DNA from: JBGVSA01 sp049840475
GTDB lineage: Bacteria > Pseudomonadota > Gammaproteobacteria > Burkholderiales > Rhodocyclaceae
Direction: 5' to 3'
Assembly (NCBI GenBank): GCA_049840475.1
Contig: JASGKX010000001.1
Span: 1,922,001-1,986,000, forward strand
DNA: 64,000 bases
Position numbers and translations under genes: made by a program. This document shows, piece by piece, positions 7,830 through 17,306 of the stretch. The stretch's first letter is position 1; the number at the start of each line of letters is the position of its first letter. The notes under the pieces were generated by a model. The model had not been told where the DNA came from. It did not search any database and was given only the letters and a program-made list of their open reading frames with translations.

Positions 7830-9878
7830 TCAGTGGTGATCCGCGCCGAACGCGCGCTGGCGTAGTTTGAACAACTCGTCGCGCGCAGCGGCCGCCTTTT
7901 CGAACTCGAGATTCTTGGCGTACTCCTGCATGTCTTTCTCGAGCTTCTTGATCGTCTTCGCCAGCGCCTTCTCGTCCATCGTTGCATAGTCGTGCTTGTT
8001 GTCGACTGCACGTTCGAGCGGCGCGTTCGCATCGGGCTGGTAGACGCCGTCGATGATGTCCTTGATGCGTTTGTGGACGGACTTCGGCTGAATGCCGTTG
8101 GCCTCGTTATGTGCGATCTGCTTGGCGCGGCGACGTTCGGTCTCGCCGATCGCAGAACGCATCGAATCGGTCATCACATCGGCATAGAGGATCGCCGTGC
8201 CATGCAGGTGGCGTGCTGCGCGGCCGATGGTCTGGATGAGCGAGCGCACCGACCGCAGGAAGCCTTCCTTGTCGGCATCGAGGATCGCCACCAGCGATAC
8301 CTCGGGGATGTCCAGGCCTTCACGCAGCAGGTTGATGCCGATGAGTACGTCGAATTCACCCAGGCGCAGGTCGCGGATGATCTCCACGCGTTCCACCGTG
8401 TCGATGTCGCTGTGCAGATAGCGCACACGGACGCCGTTCTCGGCGAGGTAGTCGGTGAGGTCTTCCGCCATCCGCTTGGTCAGCACCGTCACCAGTACGC
8501 GTTCTTCCTTGGCGACGCGGTGGCGGATTTCCATCAACAGATCATCGACCTGCGTGCTGGCCGGCCGAACCTCGACGATGGGGTCGACCAAGCCAGTCGG
8601 CCGCACCACCTGTTCCACCACTTGGCCTTGATTGCGCTGTTCGTAGTCAGCCGGCGTGGCGGACACGAATACCGTCTGCGGCATCAGGTGTTCGAACTCT
8701 TCGAACTTGAGCGGACGGTTGTCGGCCGCCGAGGGCAGGCGGAAGCCGTACTCGATGAGGTTGAGCTTGCGCGCCTGGTCGCCCTTGAACATGCCGCCCA
8801 CTTGCGGGATGGCGACGTGCGACTCGTCGACGAACAGCAGTGCATCCGACGGCAGATAGTCGATCAGCGTGGGCGGCGGGTCGCCCGGCATGCGGCCCGA
8901 AAGATGCCGTGAGTAGTTCTCGATGCCCTTGCAGAAGCCCAGTTCGGTGAGCATTTCCAAATCGAAGCGCGTGCGCTGTTCAATGCGCTGCGCTTCAACC
9001 AGCTTGTTGTTCTTCTGATAGAACTCGACGCGGTCGCGCAGTTCTTCCTTTATGTTCTCGATGGCGCGCATGACGGTCGCGCGCGGGGTCACGTAATGGC
9101 TGGACGGGAACACCGTAAAGCGCCCCAGCCGCTGCTTGAGGTGCCCGGTCAGCGGGTCGAATAGGGTGAGGTGTTCGATTTCGTCGTCGAACAGTTCGAT
9201 ACGCACCGCGAGTTCGGCGTTTTCCGCCGGAAAAACGTCGATCACGTCGCCGCGCACGCGGAATGTGCCGCGATGGAAGTCAATGTCCGAGCGTTCGTAC
9301 TGCATCGCCACCAGGCGTTGCAGGACGTCGCGCTGGGGCATTTTCTCGCCCTCGCGCAGGTGCAGGATCATGCTGTGGTAGTCGACCGGGTCGCCGATAC
9401 CGTAGATGCACGACACCGTTGCGACGATCACCACGTCGCGGCGCTCCAGCAGGCTCTTGGTGGCCGACAGCCGCATCTGCTCGATGTGCTCGTTGATCGA
9501 CGAGTCTTTCTCGATGAACAGGTCGCGCGAGGGCACATAGGCCTCGGGCTGGTAGTAGTCGTAGTACGAGACAAAGTACTCGACGGCGTTCTCGGGCAGA
9601 AATTCGCGGAATTCCGCGTAGAGCTGGGCTGCCAACGTCTTGTTGGGCGCCAGCACCAGGGCTGGGCGGCCCAGTTGGGCGATGACGTTGGCCATGGTGT
9701 AGGTCTTGCCCGAGCCCGTGACGCCGAGCAGCGTCTGGTACATCAGGCCATCCTGTATGCCTTCGCTGAGCTGGGCGATGGCGGCGGGCTGGTCGCCGGC
9801 AGGCGGAAAGGGCTGGTGCAGCCGGAACGGGCTGCCTTCAAAGGTTACAACTGTGGGGCGGCTGTCTTGTTCGGGCAT
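7830..9878 (-). CDS. uvrB: Excinuclease ABC subunit B
   Basis: The 682-residue damage-verifying helicase of nucleotide excision repair. Walker A is GVTGSGKT (52-59), the damage-probing beta-hairpin begins at YYDYYQPEAYVP, and DESH plus the SATPADYE helicase motif are present. Later motifs include LREGLDIPEVSLVAILDADK and QTIGRAARH; the C-terminal UVR motif (EFEKAAAARDELFKLR-like) binds UvrC. Full length. It is divergent from tyrB across about 145 bp. I found no LexA box there, but the search was by eye. Confidence 0.97.
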   Translation of the reverse strand: MPEQDSRPTVVTFEGSPFRLHQPFPPAGDQPAAIAQLSEGIQDGLMYQTLLGVTGSGKTYTMANVIAQLGRPALVLAPNKTLAAQLYAEFREFLPENAVEYFVSYYDYYQPEAYVPSRDLFIEKDSSINEHIEQMRLSATKSLLERRDVVIVATVSCIYGIGDPVDYHSMILHLREGEKMPQRDVLQRLVAMQYERSDIDFHRGTFRVRGDVIDVFPAENAELAVRIELFDDEIEHLTLFDPLTGHLKQRLGRFTVFPSSHYVTPRATVMRAIENIKEELRDRVEFYQKNNKLVEAQRIEQRTRFDLEMLTELGFCKGIENYSRHLSGRMPGDPPPTLIDYLPSDALLFVDESHVAIPQVGGMFKGDQARKLNLIEYGFRLPSAADNRPLKFEEFEHLMPQTVFVSATPADYEQRNQGQVVEQVVRPTGLVDPIVEVRPASTQVDDLLMEIRHRVAKEERVLVTVLTKRMAEDLTDYLAENGVRVRYLHSDIDTVERVEIIRDLRLGEFDVLIGINLLREGLDIPEVSLVAILDADKEGFLRSVRSLIQTIGRAARHLHGTAILYADVMTDSMRSAIGETERRRAKQIAHNEANGIQPKSVHKRIKDIIDGVYQPDANAPLERAVDNKHDYATMDEKALAKTIKKLEKDMQEYAKNLEFEKAAAARDELFKLRQRAFGADHH

Positions 9879-10023
9879 GCTAAAATTTCTTGTTCCGAAG
9901 TTTCAGCTGTTCACGTGGGGGCGGGCCGCCAGCACGCAAGAGCAGCACAATCGGCCGATTATTCCTGAAAACCTGTCCCGAAGCATCCTTGGCCGGGACT
10001 GCACTGCGCAACCTGGAGTACGC

Positions 10024-11230
10024 ATGAGCTCGTCGATCTTCGCCGCCGTCGAAATGGCACCGCGCGACCCGATCCTGGGTCTGAATGAATCTTTCAACGC
10101 CGACACCCGCAGCACCAAGGTGAACCTCGGCGTCGGCGTTTACTACACCGACGAAGGCAAGATTCCCCTGCTCGGCGCGGTCAAGGCGGCTGAAGACGCC
10201 CGCCTGAAGACGGCACCGGCTCGTGGTTACCAGCCGATCGAAGGCGCCGCCGCCTATAACAACGCCGTGCAAGGCCTGCTCTTCGGCAAGGAATCCGAGC
10301 TGACCGCCACTGGTCGCGCGATCACCGTCGAAGCCCTCGGCGGCACGGGTGCGCTGAAGGTCGGCGCCGACTACCTCAAGCGCCTGGTGCCGGACGCCAC
10401 GGTGTACATCTCGGACCCGAGCTGGGAAAACCACCGCGCGCTGTTCGAGTCCGCCGGTTTCCCGGTCAAGACCTACGCCTACTACGACGCGACCACCCGC
10501 GGCGTGAACTTCGAAGGCATGCTGGCCGATCTGCGCGCCATGCCGGCCAAGTCGGTCGTGGTGCTGCACGCTTGCTGCCACAACCCGACCGGCGCCGATA
10601 TCTCCGCCGATCAGTGGAAGCAGGTCGTCAATGTGATCCGTGAGCGCGACCTGATCGCCTTCATCGACATGGCCTACCAAGGCTTTGCCGACGGCATCAA
10701 GGAAGACGCCGTGGCCCTGGACCTGTTCGCCGCTTCCGGCCTGCAGTTCTTTGTGTCGAGCTCGTTCTCGAAGTCGTTCTCGCTGTACGGCGAGCGCGTT
10801 GGCGCGCTGACCATCGTCACCGCCAGCAAGGACGAGTCGAGCCGCGTGATGTCGCAGGTCAAGCGCGTCGTGCGCACCAACTATTCCAACCCGCCGACGC
10901 ATGGCGGCGCCGTCGTGGCAGCTGTGCTGGCCGACGCGGGCCTGCGCCAACAATGGGAAACCGAACTGGCCGGCATGCGCGAGCGCATCCGCGCCATGCG
11001 TACCGGCCTGGTGGCCAAGCTGGCCGAGCGCGGCGTGAAGCAAGACTTCTCGTTCGTGATCAAGCAGCGCGGCATGTTCTCCTACACCGGCCTGACCGCC
11101 GAGCAAGTCGAAAAGATGCGCGTTGATTTCGGCATCTACGCTGTGTTGAACTGGCCGCATTTGCCTGGCTGCGCTCAACAGCAAGAACATCGACTACGTG
11201 GCCGACGCCATCGCTGCCGTGCTGAAGTAA
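10024..11230 (+). pseudogene. tyrB: Aromatic/aspartate aminotransferase, frameshifted near the C-terminus
   Basis: A class I PLP aminotransferase transferring amino groups between aromatic or acidic amino acids and 2-oxo acids. Seen: HNPTG (186-190), the PLP lysine K250 in SSSFSKSFSLYGERVG, and the phosphate-binding arginine in the same motif. The frame fails at about 11144-11150: after GIYAV four bases occur where three are expected before TGRICLAALNSKNIDYV, which resumes in the next frame and ends at the TAA at 11228-11230, followed by a terminator. Uncorrected, the last ~30 residues are lost and the frame runs on to 11721. A one-base insertion or a sequencing error is likely. Confidence 0.88.
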
Positions 11231-11259
11231 TTCTGCGGATCGCAAACATCCGTAAAAAC

Positions 11260-11281
11260 AAAGGGGCCTTCGGGCCCCTTT
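11260..11281 (+). terminator. Terminator after tyrB
   Basis: AAAGGGGCC and GGCCCCTTT form a 9-bp stem around a TTCG tetraloop, 30 bp beyond the restored tyrB stop. This supports 11230 as the true gene end. Confidence 0.85.
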
Positions 11282-11365
11282 GTCGTTTGTTGAGGCAAGC
11301 TGTCGGCTTCCCCCGAAGAACAATGCGCGAAACCGCTATCAGGCGCCTCGCGCCGGAAGCTGGTC

Positions 11366-11593
11366 ATGCTCCCCCTTGTCTTGTTGCTGAGCGGCATAGT
11401 CATCGCGTTGATCACACAATGCGCGATGGCTGCGTACGCCTTCACCCGCTCCCTTGGCCAAGGCTTGGCCTGCGTGTTCGTGCCGTTCTATGTGGGGCGT
11501 TACGCGCGCATCAATGCACTCAGCCCGGCGCTGCTCCGCGCCTGGTACGCCGGCGTGGTGCTCTTCGCCTTCGGCATCATCACCTGGCACTGA
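11366..11593 (+). CDS. Small two-TM membrane protein
   Basis: A 75-residue protein with two hydrophobic helices: residues 1-27 (MLPLVLLLSGIVIALITQ...) and about 56-74 (AWYAGVVLFAFGIITWH), separated by a loop with VPFYVGRYARIN. It is of the short inner-membrane type common in Burkholderiaceae. No family function is known to me. It stands alone between the tyrB terminator and the convergent thioredoxin-like gene, only 15 bp from the latter's stop. Confidence 0.6.
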   Translation: MLPLVLLLSGIVIALITQCAMAAYAFTRSLGQGLACVFVPFYVGRYARINALSPALLRAWYAGVVLFAFGIITWH

Positions 11594-11608
11594 GCGGGGC
11601 TCAATCGT

Positions 11609-12007
11609 TCAACTGTTTGCTTCGCGCAAACGGCTGCGCACATCCGCCACACCTTGCCAGCCGCGACGCTCCGGCGTGCCAACCGCGTAGGCGGCGGACG
11701 CCGCTGCGTCCTGCTCCATAAAGCTTACCAGCAGGCGGTCGAGCGCACGCACGTCGGGAATCATCGGTCCGCAGAAAAGCACATGTTCTCCGCGCTGGAT
11801 GACCAGCGTGGGGAAGTTGTCGACATCCACGTCACCTGCGACCTCTGCCTCATCCTCGACATCCACCCATGCATAGGCCACGCCCGGACGACTTCCGGCG
11901 AGTGCTTCGAACGACGGGCGATACTCACGACAACTACCGCACCACTGCGCACACAGGCAGGTGACCAAAAATTCAGCAGTGAGATCGGGCGCGGTGGATA
12001 CGGTCAT
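11609..12007 (-). CDS. Thioredoxin-domain protein
   Basis: A 132-residue thioredoxin-fold protein with active site WCGSC (22-26) in place of the classical WCGPC, and the cis-proline loop in VDNFPTLVIQRG. The start at 12007 (MTVSTAPDLTAEFLVTCLCAQ) gives a normal-length domain with no signal peptide, so it is probably cytosolic. It is likely a disulfide reductase or monitor of low reduction potential; the partner is unknown. In-frame extension upstream of 12007 was rejected as arginine-rich noise. Confidence 0.85.
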   Translation of the reverse strand: MTVSTAPDLTAEFLVTCLCAQWCGSCREYRPSFEALAGSRPGVAYAWVDVEDEAEVAGDVDVDNFPTLVIQRGEHVLFCGPMIPDVRALDRLLVSFMEQDAAASAAYAVGTPERRGWQGVADVRSRLREANS

Positions 12008-12513
12008 GGTGAATGGTTGCGACGTGGAACTGGCTAATTGTGCGCGAACTGCGTGACGGGCGTGTGCTCGGTGGCCAGTGCTTCGGCCGACTCGGGCAGG
12101 GGGCGCGAATGTCGGCCGAAGGTCGCATCCTGCCAGCACGCGCCAAAAATGCAAATGACGCGCATCGTGGCGCGCCATGTCGGACTTACCGAGTCCGCAC
12201 CCGTTGTCGGGGGTGGTGATTCTAAGCCTTTGAACGCCAGCGTGCCGACCCGCGACGGTCATTGACGCGATCAAGTCGGATCCGAGTACGTCTGCAGTCG
12301 CCGCGCACCGGCTGGCGCTTTCTTGCGGAGGGTTGCTTCGTATCCCAGACTTGACGGTGCAAAGCAGGCGCATTGCTTACGGCCAGATCAGCCACTGCAA
12401 GGCGCTCGACAGCGTTATCGCGCAGGGCGCAAGCGTGCTGATCCGTTTGATCGATGTCGCGCCGCCATTCCTCGTGGATGTGGCAATCAGAGCTGACAGT
12501 TTGAGAGGCAACC
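12008..12513. other. Intergenic region, nothing recognised
   Basis: About 500 bases without a convincing gene on either strand. It separates the thioredoxin-like gene (minus) from a small secreted protein (plus) and should contain both promoters, but I see no clear boxes or repeats. Confidence 0.5.
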
Positions 12514-12807
12514 ATGGCACAGAACAATCGCCGGCACGGCGCGCCATTCGTCTTTGCACAACTCTTGGGTTCGCTGATCTTGCTTGCCGTGGCGGCGGTC
12601 ACGGCTTGGCCTGCCAACTCGTGGGCGACGGAGCAGGGGCAGCAACGTCGACAGGCTCGCGACGTTCGCCAGGAGACGCGGCAAGGATCGCGGGACACCA
12701 AGCAGGATTGCCGCGCCAGCAACAACAAGAGCAATGCGGGGTGTCGGCAGGACAAGCGCCAGTCCAAACAGGAAGGTCGCGAAACAGCGCGCGATATCAA
12801 GTACTGA
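12514..12807 (+). CDS. Small exported basic protein with charged repeats
   Basis: A 97-residue protein with a hydrophobic N-terminal signal (about 16-38, ending NSWATEQ). Its highly charged Q/R/D/K-rich mature part has repeating patterns of the type QARDVRQETRQGSRDTKQDC and CRQDKRQSKQEGRETARDIK. Two cysteines could form a disulfide. The mature segment is predicted helical. AGAGGCAACC precedes the ATG. The 3' end overlaps the convergent sensor-kinase gene by 11 bp. I do not recognise a function. Confidence 0.65.
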   Translation: MAQNNRRHGAPFVFAQLLGSLILLAVAAVTAWPANSWATEQGQQRRQARDVRQETRQGSRDTKQDCRASNNKSNAGCRQDKRQSKQEGRETARDIKY

Positions 12808-14155
12808 GCACGTCGCGCAATGCGATCGTGACGCAGAGACCGCTTTGCGATGCGGGGTCGGTGTAGTCCAACGACAGCGTCATGCCCGTACGTTGTGCAA
12901 TCTCCTTCACGATCGACAACCCCAGTCCGGCGCCGATCTGTTCGTTGCCGAGCAGTCGGTAGAACGGATCGAACACGCGATCCTGCTCGCTGGGCGGGAT
13001 GCCCGGACCGGTGTCCGCCACCTTCAACACGATGACGTTCCCTTCTCGGGCCATCGCCAAATCGATCCGACCGTTTGGTGGGGAATATCGAATGGCATTG
13101 TCGACCAGGTTGTGGATCACCGTCCGCAGTGCCAACTCGTTGAATTGGACGGTGATGTCGTCACCGTCTTCCACGCCAAGATCGATGTTCTTTGCTTCGG
13201 CCAGCGGCATGAGTGTCTCAAGCACGTCGCGGAACAGCCCTCGGATGGACAGGCGCGTGGTTTGCGACGGGGCGGTGGATTGGACCCGGGCAAGCGTCAG
13301 GAGCTTGTCCAGCAGGTTTCGCTGCCGTTCGATTCCCTGGCGAAGGTCGACCAGACGCTCGCGGGCATCTGCTGGCATGTCGGCTTGTGACAGTCGTTCT
13401 GCCTGCAACGACAACGCCGTCAGCGGTGACCGCAACTCGTGCGCCGCGTCGGCGACAAAGCGCCTCTGTGCTGCAAGCGCTTGCGCAATGCGTTCCAGCA
13501 AGCGATTGATGGCCGTGGCGAACGGGCGAACCTCCAGCGGCAATGCCGTGGCCGAGACCGGGTTCAGATCCTGCTCGCCGCGCTGGTCGATTTCAGCAGC
13601 GACTGCGGCGATCGGCTGGAACATTGTCGTAACGAGCTTGGCAACGACTACCAGCAGGACGGGGACGAGGAAGAGCAGGGGTGCGATGGTGCGCAGTGCA
13701 CTGTCACGGGCGCTTTCGTTTCTGACGGCGGTTTCCTGCCCGATCACGTATCGCTGGCCTGGCGCGAATGTCCGGACGAGGACGCGATACCCCACGCCGC
13801 CAGCATCGATTGTGTGGAGCCCGTCGGCAAGCGTGGCCACTGCAGATAGATCCGGGTTTTTCGGCGGCGCGTTTTCTTGAGGGGGCGACAGTGGTTGGAT
13901 GATGATGCGCTCGTCCTCATCGCGTTCGCGCCCGTGCGTGTCAGAGCCGAGATCCACCACGCCGTTGGACGACTGACGCTGCACGAGCGCTGCCAGTTGT
14001 CGCAGAACGTCGTCCTGCAAGTGATGAGCTTCGCGGAATGCCGAGGCGAACGAAACGACGCCGGCCGCGATCGTCACGATAAGGATCGCGACCGATAGCG
14101 CAAAGGACAGCCTGAGCCGGACGGATTCGTTCAAGCGTGCTTTGAGACCATCCAT
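12797..14155 (-). CDS. Two-component sensor histidine kinase (QseC/TctE-type)
   Basis: A 452-residue inner-membrane kinase: TM1 near 17-38, a periplasmic sensor to about 155, TM2 near 160-180 (LLFLVPVLLVVVAKLV), HAMP-like linker, then the H-box in DAAHELRSPLTALSLQAE. The N-box is VIHNLVDNAIRYSP, G1 is VADTGPGIP and G2 is GAGLGLSIVKEIAQ. It is downstream of its OmpR-type regulator with a 25-bp overlap, so they are co-transcribed. The operon's upstream genes (PAP2 phosphatase and two membrane proteins) suggest envelope stress or cationic-agent sensing. This role is inferred from context. Confidence 0.9.
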   Translation of the reverse strand: MDGLKARLNESVRLRLSFALSVAILIVTIAAGVVSFASAFREAHHLQDDVLRQLAALVQRQSSNGVVDLGSDTHGRERDEDERIIIQPLSPPQENAPPKNPDLSAVATLADGLHTIDAGGVGYRVLVRTFAPGQRYVIGQETAVRNESARDSALRTIAPLLFLVPVLLVVVAKLVTTMFQPIAAVAAEIDQRGEQDLNPVSATALPLEVRPFATAINRLLERIAQALAAQRRFVADAAHELRSPLTALSLQAERLSQADMPADARERLVDLRQGIERQRNLLDKLLTLARVQSTAPSQTTRLSIRGLFRDVLETLMPLAEAKNIDLGVEDGDDITVQFNELALRTVIHNLVDNAIRYSPPNGRIDLAMAREGNVIVLKVADTGPGIPPSEQDRVFDPFYRLLGNEQIGAGLGLSIVKEIAQRTGMTLSLDYTDPASQSGLCVTIALRDVLST

Positions 14156-14796
14156 CCAACGCCTCTTACGTTCTTGATGACATCATTGCCTAGCTTGCGC
14201 CGCAGGGCGTGGATGAGGAACTCCACTGCGTTGCTTTCGACCTCTTCACCCCATCCGTAGATGCGGGTCTCCAGATCGCTGCGGGACAGGATGGCGCCGG
14301 GCCGCACCATCAGCGCGTGCAACAGCGAAAACTCGCGGTTCGACAACCGCACGGCGACGCGGTCTCCGGCATATGCCTGGCGCGTAGAGGGATCGAGCGA
14401 GACGACGCCATTGCTCATGACGGGTTCTGCGTTGCCCGATTGGCGCCGCACGACAGCACGCATGCGCGCGAGCAGCTCCGCCATATCGAAAGGCTTGACG
14501 ACATAGTCGTCGGCACCGCCGTCGAGTCCCCGCAATCGCTCGCTCAGCGCATCGCGCGCCGTGATGATGATGACTGGCGTCGCATTGTGTTCGCCACGGA
14601 TGTGGGTCAGGACGTCTTGCCCGTCGATTCCCGGCAGACCGAGGTCGAGCAGCATCAGCGCGTAGGGCTGACCTCGCAGCGCAGCAAGTGCTGCGGTGCC
14701 CGTACGCACCCAATCCACCGCGTGCGCAGCATCCTTCAGCGCACCTTCGACTGCCTTGCCGATCATCGGGTCGTCTTCTGCCAGCAGTATCCGCAC
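14131..14796 (-). CDS. OmpR-family response regulator
   Basis: A 221-residue transcription factor: receiver with acidic DD (8-9), phospho-acceptor D51 in LMLLDLGLPGIDG, T in IIITARD, and K in DYVVKPFD. A C-terminal winged-helix domain follows, with LSNREFSLLHALM and EVESNAVEFLIHALRRKLG. It is most like QseB/PmrA/TctD regulators. Its gene lies just upstream of, and overlaps, the cognate kinase gene. Direct regulation of the adjacent envelope genes is inferred. Confidence 0.92.
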   Translation of the reverse strand: MRILLAEDDPMIGKAVEGALKDAAHAVDWVRTGTAALAALRGQPYALMLLDLGLPGIDGQDVLTHIRGEHNATPVIIITARDALSERLRGLDGGADDYVVKPFDMAELLARMRAVVRRQSGNAEPVMSNGVVSLDPSTRQAYAGDRVAVRLSNREFSLLHALMVRPGAILSRSDLETRIYGWGEEVESNAVEFLIHALRRKLGNDVIKNVRGVGWMVSKHA

Positions 14797-14823
14797 GCAT
14801 GCCCCCGGCGCGTCAATGTTGAT

Positions 14824-15582
14824 TCAATGCGATGTCGCCGCCGCGCGCTGCCGCACGAACAGCAGGCTCGTCAGGATGAAGCCCAGGAGGACGGCCGACG
14901 CTGAATAACGACTCAAAGCAAGTCCCCCGGCAGCATGCGGTTTGTCCAGAAAGTCTCCCACCACTGCCCCGAGAGGGCGGGTGAGGATGAATGCTGCCCA
15001 GAAGAGCGTGGTGCGCGAGATCCGCGTCCAATAGTAAGCCACGGCGATCGTCAGCAGCAGCGCGCCAAATATGAGCGCGGCGCCGCTATAGCCTAAGCCA
15101 GCCGTATCGGCTGTCCAGTCCCCCAGGGCAGTGCCGAGTGTTTGGGAGAACATGATCGTCACCCAGTAGAACACCTCGGCCGTGGGGGAGTTGACGGTAT
15201 TGACCGATACCGAACCCAGCGAGCGATACCACACGAACAAGGACAGCAACAGCAATACCAGTAGCATGCTGGACCCGCCAGCGTAGCCGATGCTCAACGA
15301 ACGGTCAGCAAAGTCGGCCAGCGTGGTGCCTACGGTGGTCGTCGCCACGATCGTCGTCCAGTAGAGCAGGGGCTGAAAGCGATTCGCCCGGACCTGGGCG
15401 ATCACGGCGACGAGAAAGACGGCCGCGAATATGGCCGTGGCGACGAGATATCCGAGGTTCATCGACATCGATACAGCGTCCCCACCGGTCTCGCCCAGTG
15501 TGGTGGCTGCGATCTTGATGATCCAGAACCCGAGCGTGACCTCGGGGACCTTGGCCAATGCGTTTTCGGTTGTCGTGCTCAT
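14824..15582 (-). CDS. Multi-pass membrane protein, COG4705-like (paralogue 2)
   Basis: A 252-residue inner-membrane protein with about seven to eight hydrophobic helices and the repeated motif pattern (T/S)xGxxxxD: KIAATTLGETGGD, ATTTVGTTLADF, SQTLGTALGDWTAD and TRPLGAVVGDFLDKP. The repetition suggests an internally duplicated transporter-like fold. It is paralogous to the next gene upstream, with an ATGA 4-bp overlap fixing the start at 15582. No substrate is known to me. It sits in a transcript with a PAP2 phosphatase and a two-component system. Confidence 0.82.
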   Translation of the reverse strand: MSTTTENALAKVPEVTLGFWIIKIAATTLGETGGDAVSMSMNLGYLVATAIFAAVFLVAVIAQVRANRFQPLLYWTTIVATTTVGTTLADFADRSLSIGYAGGSSMLLVLLLLSLFVWYRSLGSVSVNTVNSPTAEVFYWVTIMFSQTLGTALGDWTADTAGLGYSGAALIFGALLLTIAVAYYWTRISRTTLFWAAFILTRPLGAVVGDFLDKPHAAGGLALSRYSASAVLLGFILTSLLFVRQRAAATSH

Positions 15583-16373
15583 GGAAGTCTTCCGGCGAGC
15601 GTCTCGCGATTGCGTTGCATCCCGAATTCGGCACGAGCCACCAGTAGCACGATGACCGCGAGGAAGGCTGCGCTGATCCACGCGGTGCCAATGCCCAGGC
15701 CGCCGTCGATCTTCTCCTGGGTGAGCAGGTCTCCGAGCGAGGCGCCAAAGGGGCGGGTGAGGATATAGGCGATCCAGAAACACGAAACAGCATTGCCGCC
15801 CATGCGCCAGACTGCAAAAGTTGTCGCGATGAACGCGCCAAAGGCCAGCACGCCGCCGAAGAATCCCAGGCCGAGCGCTTCGGTCGCCAGATCGCCAGTG
15901 GCCGTGCCGAGTGCGAAGGTGCACAGAATCGCGGCCCAGTAGTAGGCCTCGCGTCGCGGGGAGTCGATTTCCTTGATCGACAGGGTGTGCTCAGCGCGAT
16001 ACCACGCAGCGAACAGACAAACCAGCAAGGTTGCGAATACCGCAGTGCTGACGTAGAGGCTGACACCCATGGCATCGGTCAGCAGGTCGGTGATCTGCGT
16101 GCCGACGATGCTGACGAGGATAACGTTGGTCCAGTAGATCCAGGGCGTGTAGTGACGCGTGCGGAACTGTAGCCAGAGCGCGCCTGCCAGCAATGCGCCC
16201 ATGATCAACGTCGTCGTCGGCAATCCCCAGCCCGCGTCAAAAGCCAGATAGTCAGCGCCGGTTTCGCCGACGGTCGTCGACAGGATCTTGATGATCCAGA
16301 AAGACAGCACGACTGCCGGGACTTTGTTGCGCCACCGAGGGTGATGGCTGTCGTATTGATTCGTGAGCATCAT
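15579..16373 (-). CDS. Multi-pass membrane protein, COG4705-like (paralogue 1)
   Basis: About 264 residues, the same architecture as its downstream paralogue: repeated KILSTTVGETGADYL, VSIVGTQITDLLTDA, TFALGTATGDLATEA and TRPFGASLGDLLTQEK. The acidic residue at the end of each repeat recurs and may line a pore or bind a cation. The start is uncertain: tandem ATGs at 16373 and 16370 follow GGAAGG closely, and a TTG at 16403 is less likely. The stop overlaps the next start (ATGA). Function unknown. Confidence 0.8.
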   Translation of the reverse strand: MMLTNQYDSHHPRWRNKVPAVVLSFWIIKILSTTVGETGADYLAFDAGWGLPTTTLIMGALLAGALWLQFRTRHYTPWIYWTNVILVSIVGTQITDLLTDAMGVSLYVSTAVFATLLVCLFAAWYRAEHTLSIKEIDSPRREAYYWAAILCTFALGTATGDLATEALGLGFFGGVLAFGAFIATTFAVWRMGGNAVSCFWIAYILTRPFGASLGDLLTQEKIDGGLGIGTAWISAAFLAVIVLLVARAEFGMQRNRETLAGRLP

Positions 16374-16439
16374 GCCTTCCAATCGGAAATGAACAGTGGT
16401 CAATCAATCTTCTTTGCCCGTACCGGGGCGACCCGTCGA

Positions 16440-17039
16440 TCAGTCGGGAAGCCATCCCAGCGATATAAACCTGCCCAGCAATACGCGCCTGATGCCCAGC
16501 ACGGTCCGGTAACTCACGTCGAGGTAGACCGGCGCATATCGATGGGCCGCCCACGCGCACAGGGCCGAGACGCCAAGTGCGCCGACCATGTCAAACGGGA
16601 AATGGACGCCAAGGTAGATGCGCGCCCAGGCGATCGGCAGGCCGGCCACGCTCATCACCGTGCCGAACCTGCGCAGCCGATCAGTCGAAAACGCAAGGCT
16701 CAGCGCGACAGACCACCACACGGTCAGGTGATCACTTGGAAACGATCCGTCCGGGGCGTGGCGGATGAATGTGTGACCGAGGCCGATCATGAAGGGGCGC
16801 GGATGTACCCACATCAAACCAATGACCTGATTGACGATGAGCCCGCCGAATGCGGCAATTGCGGCAATCAGCACGGTTCTTCGGATGCGTTCATCGCCCC
16901 AGATCCAGCCCGCCGAGATGAGCACGGGGACCAGAAAGATGGCGAACTCGGCGAACGCCTCGGCTCCGTAGAACATAAAGAAGCCTGGGTAAGCCGCTGC
17001 GTTTATCCAAAGGAATAGCGAGGTGTTGAGGTGCTCCAT
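16440..17039 (-). CDS. Undecaprenyl-diphosphatase, BcrC/YbjG-type PAP2 phosphatase
   Basis: A 199-residue membrane phosphatase with the three PAP2 motifs: WVHPRPF (motif 1), DGSFPSDHLT (motif 2, where BcrC enzymes have PSDH rather than PSGH), and ARIYLGVHFPFDMVG (motif 3 with nucleophile-activating H and D). It should dephosphorylate undecaprenyl diphosphate on the periplasmic face, recycling the lipid carrier for peptidoglycan and LPS. It is probably the first gene of a run with two COG4705-like proteins, a regulator and a kinase on the same strand. Confidence 0.88.
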   Translation of the reverse strand: MEHLNTSLFLWINAAAYPGFFMFYGAEAFAEFAIFLVPVLISAGWIWGDERIRRTVLIAAIAAFGGLIVNQVIGLMWVHPRPFMIGLGHTFIRHAPDGSFPSDHLTVWWSVALSLAFSTDRLRRFGTVMSVAGLPIAWARIYLGVHFPFDMVGALGVSALCAWAAHRYAPVYLDVSYRTVLGIRRVLLGRFISLGWLPD

Positions 17040-17306
17040 GAACGCGCCGACGGTGCGGAAGCCGAGGATTGAGGAGCGAGTGAGGATACGGATCGATACT
17101 TAGCGCTCACTGAGCGACTACAGAGGGGTTTTCGAGCCTGTTCTGCGACTGCGAGGTCGGCGACGGCGGATATCAAACCCACCCGCGAGTGTGTCTTGCG
17201 GAAGCCCGGCCAGATGCAGGGTCCGATAGTTTGATGACAATGGCTACGGCCGTTGTGTGCTCTTCACCGCTCGATGCCAAGGTACGGCGCGTGTCGCCAT
17301 CCCTTC

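Noticed and set aside
9706..11721. A 671-residue open frame spanning the uvrB-tyrB gap and tyrB
   Set aside because: The N-terminal part is antisense to uvrB and the C-terminal part is out-of-frame noise after the tyrB frameshift; the true gene is 10024-11230.
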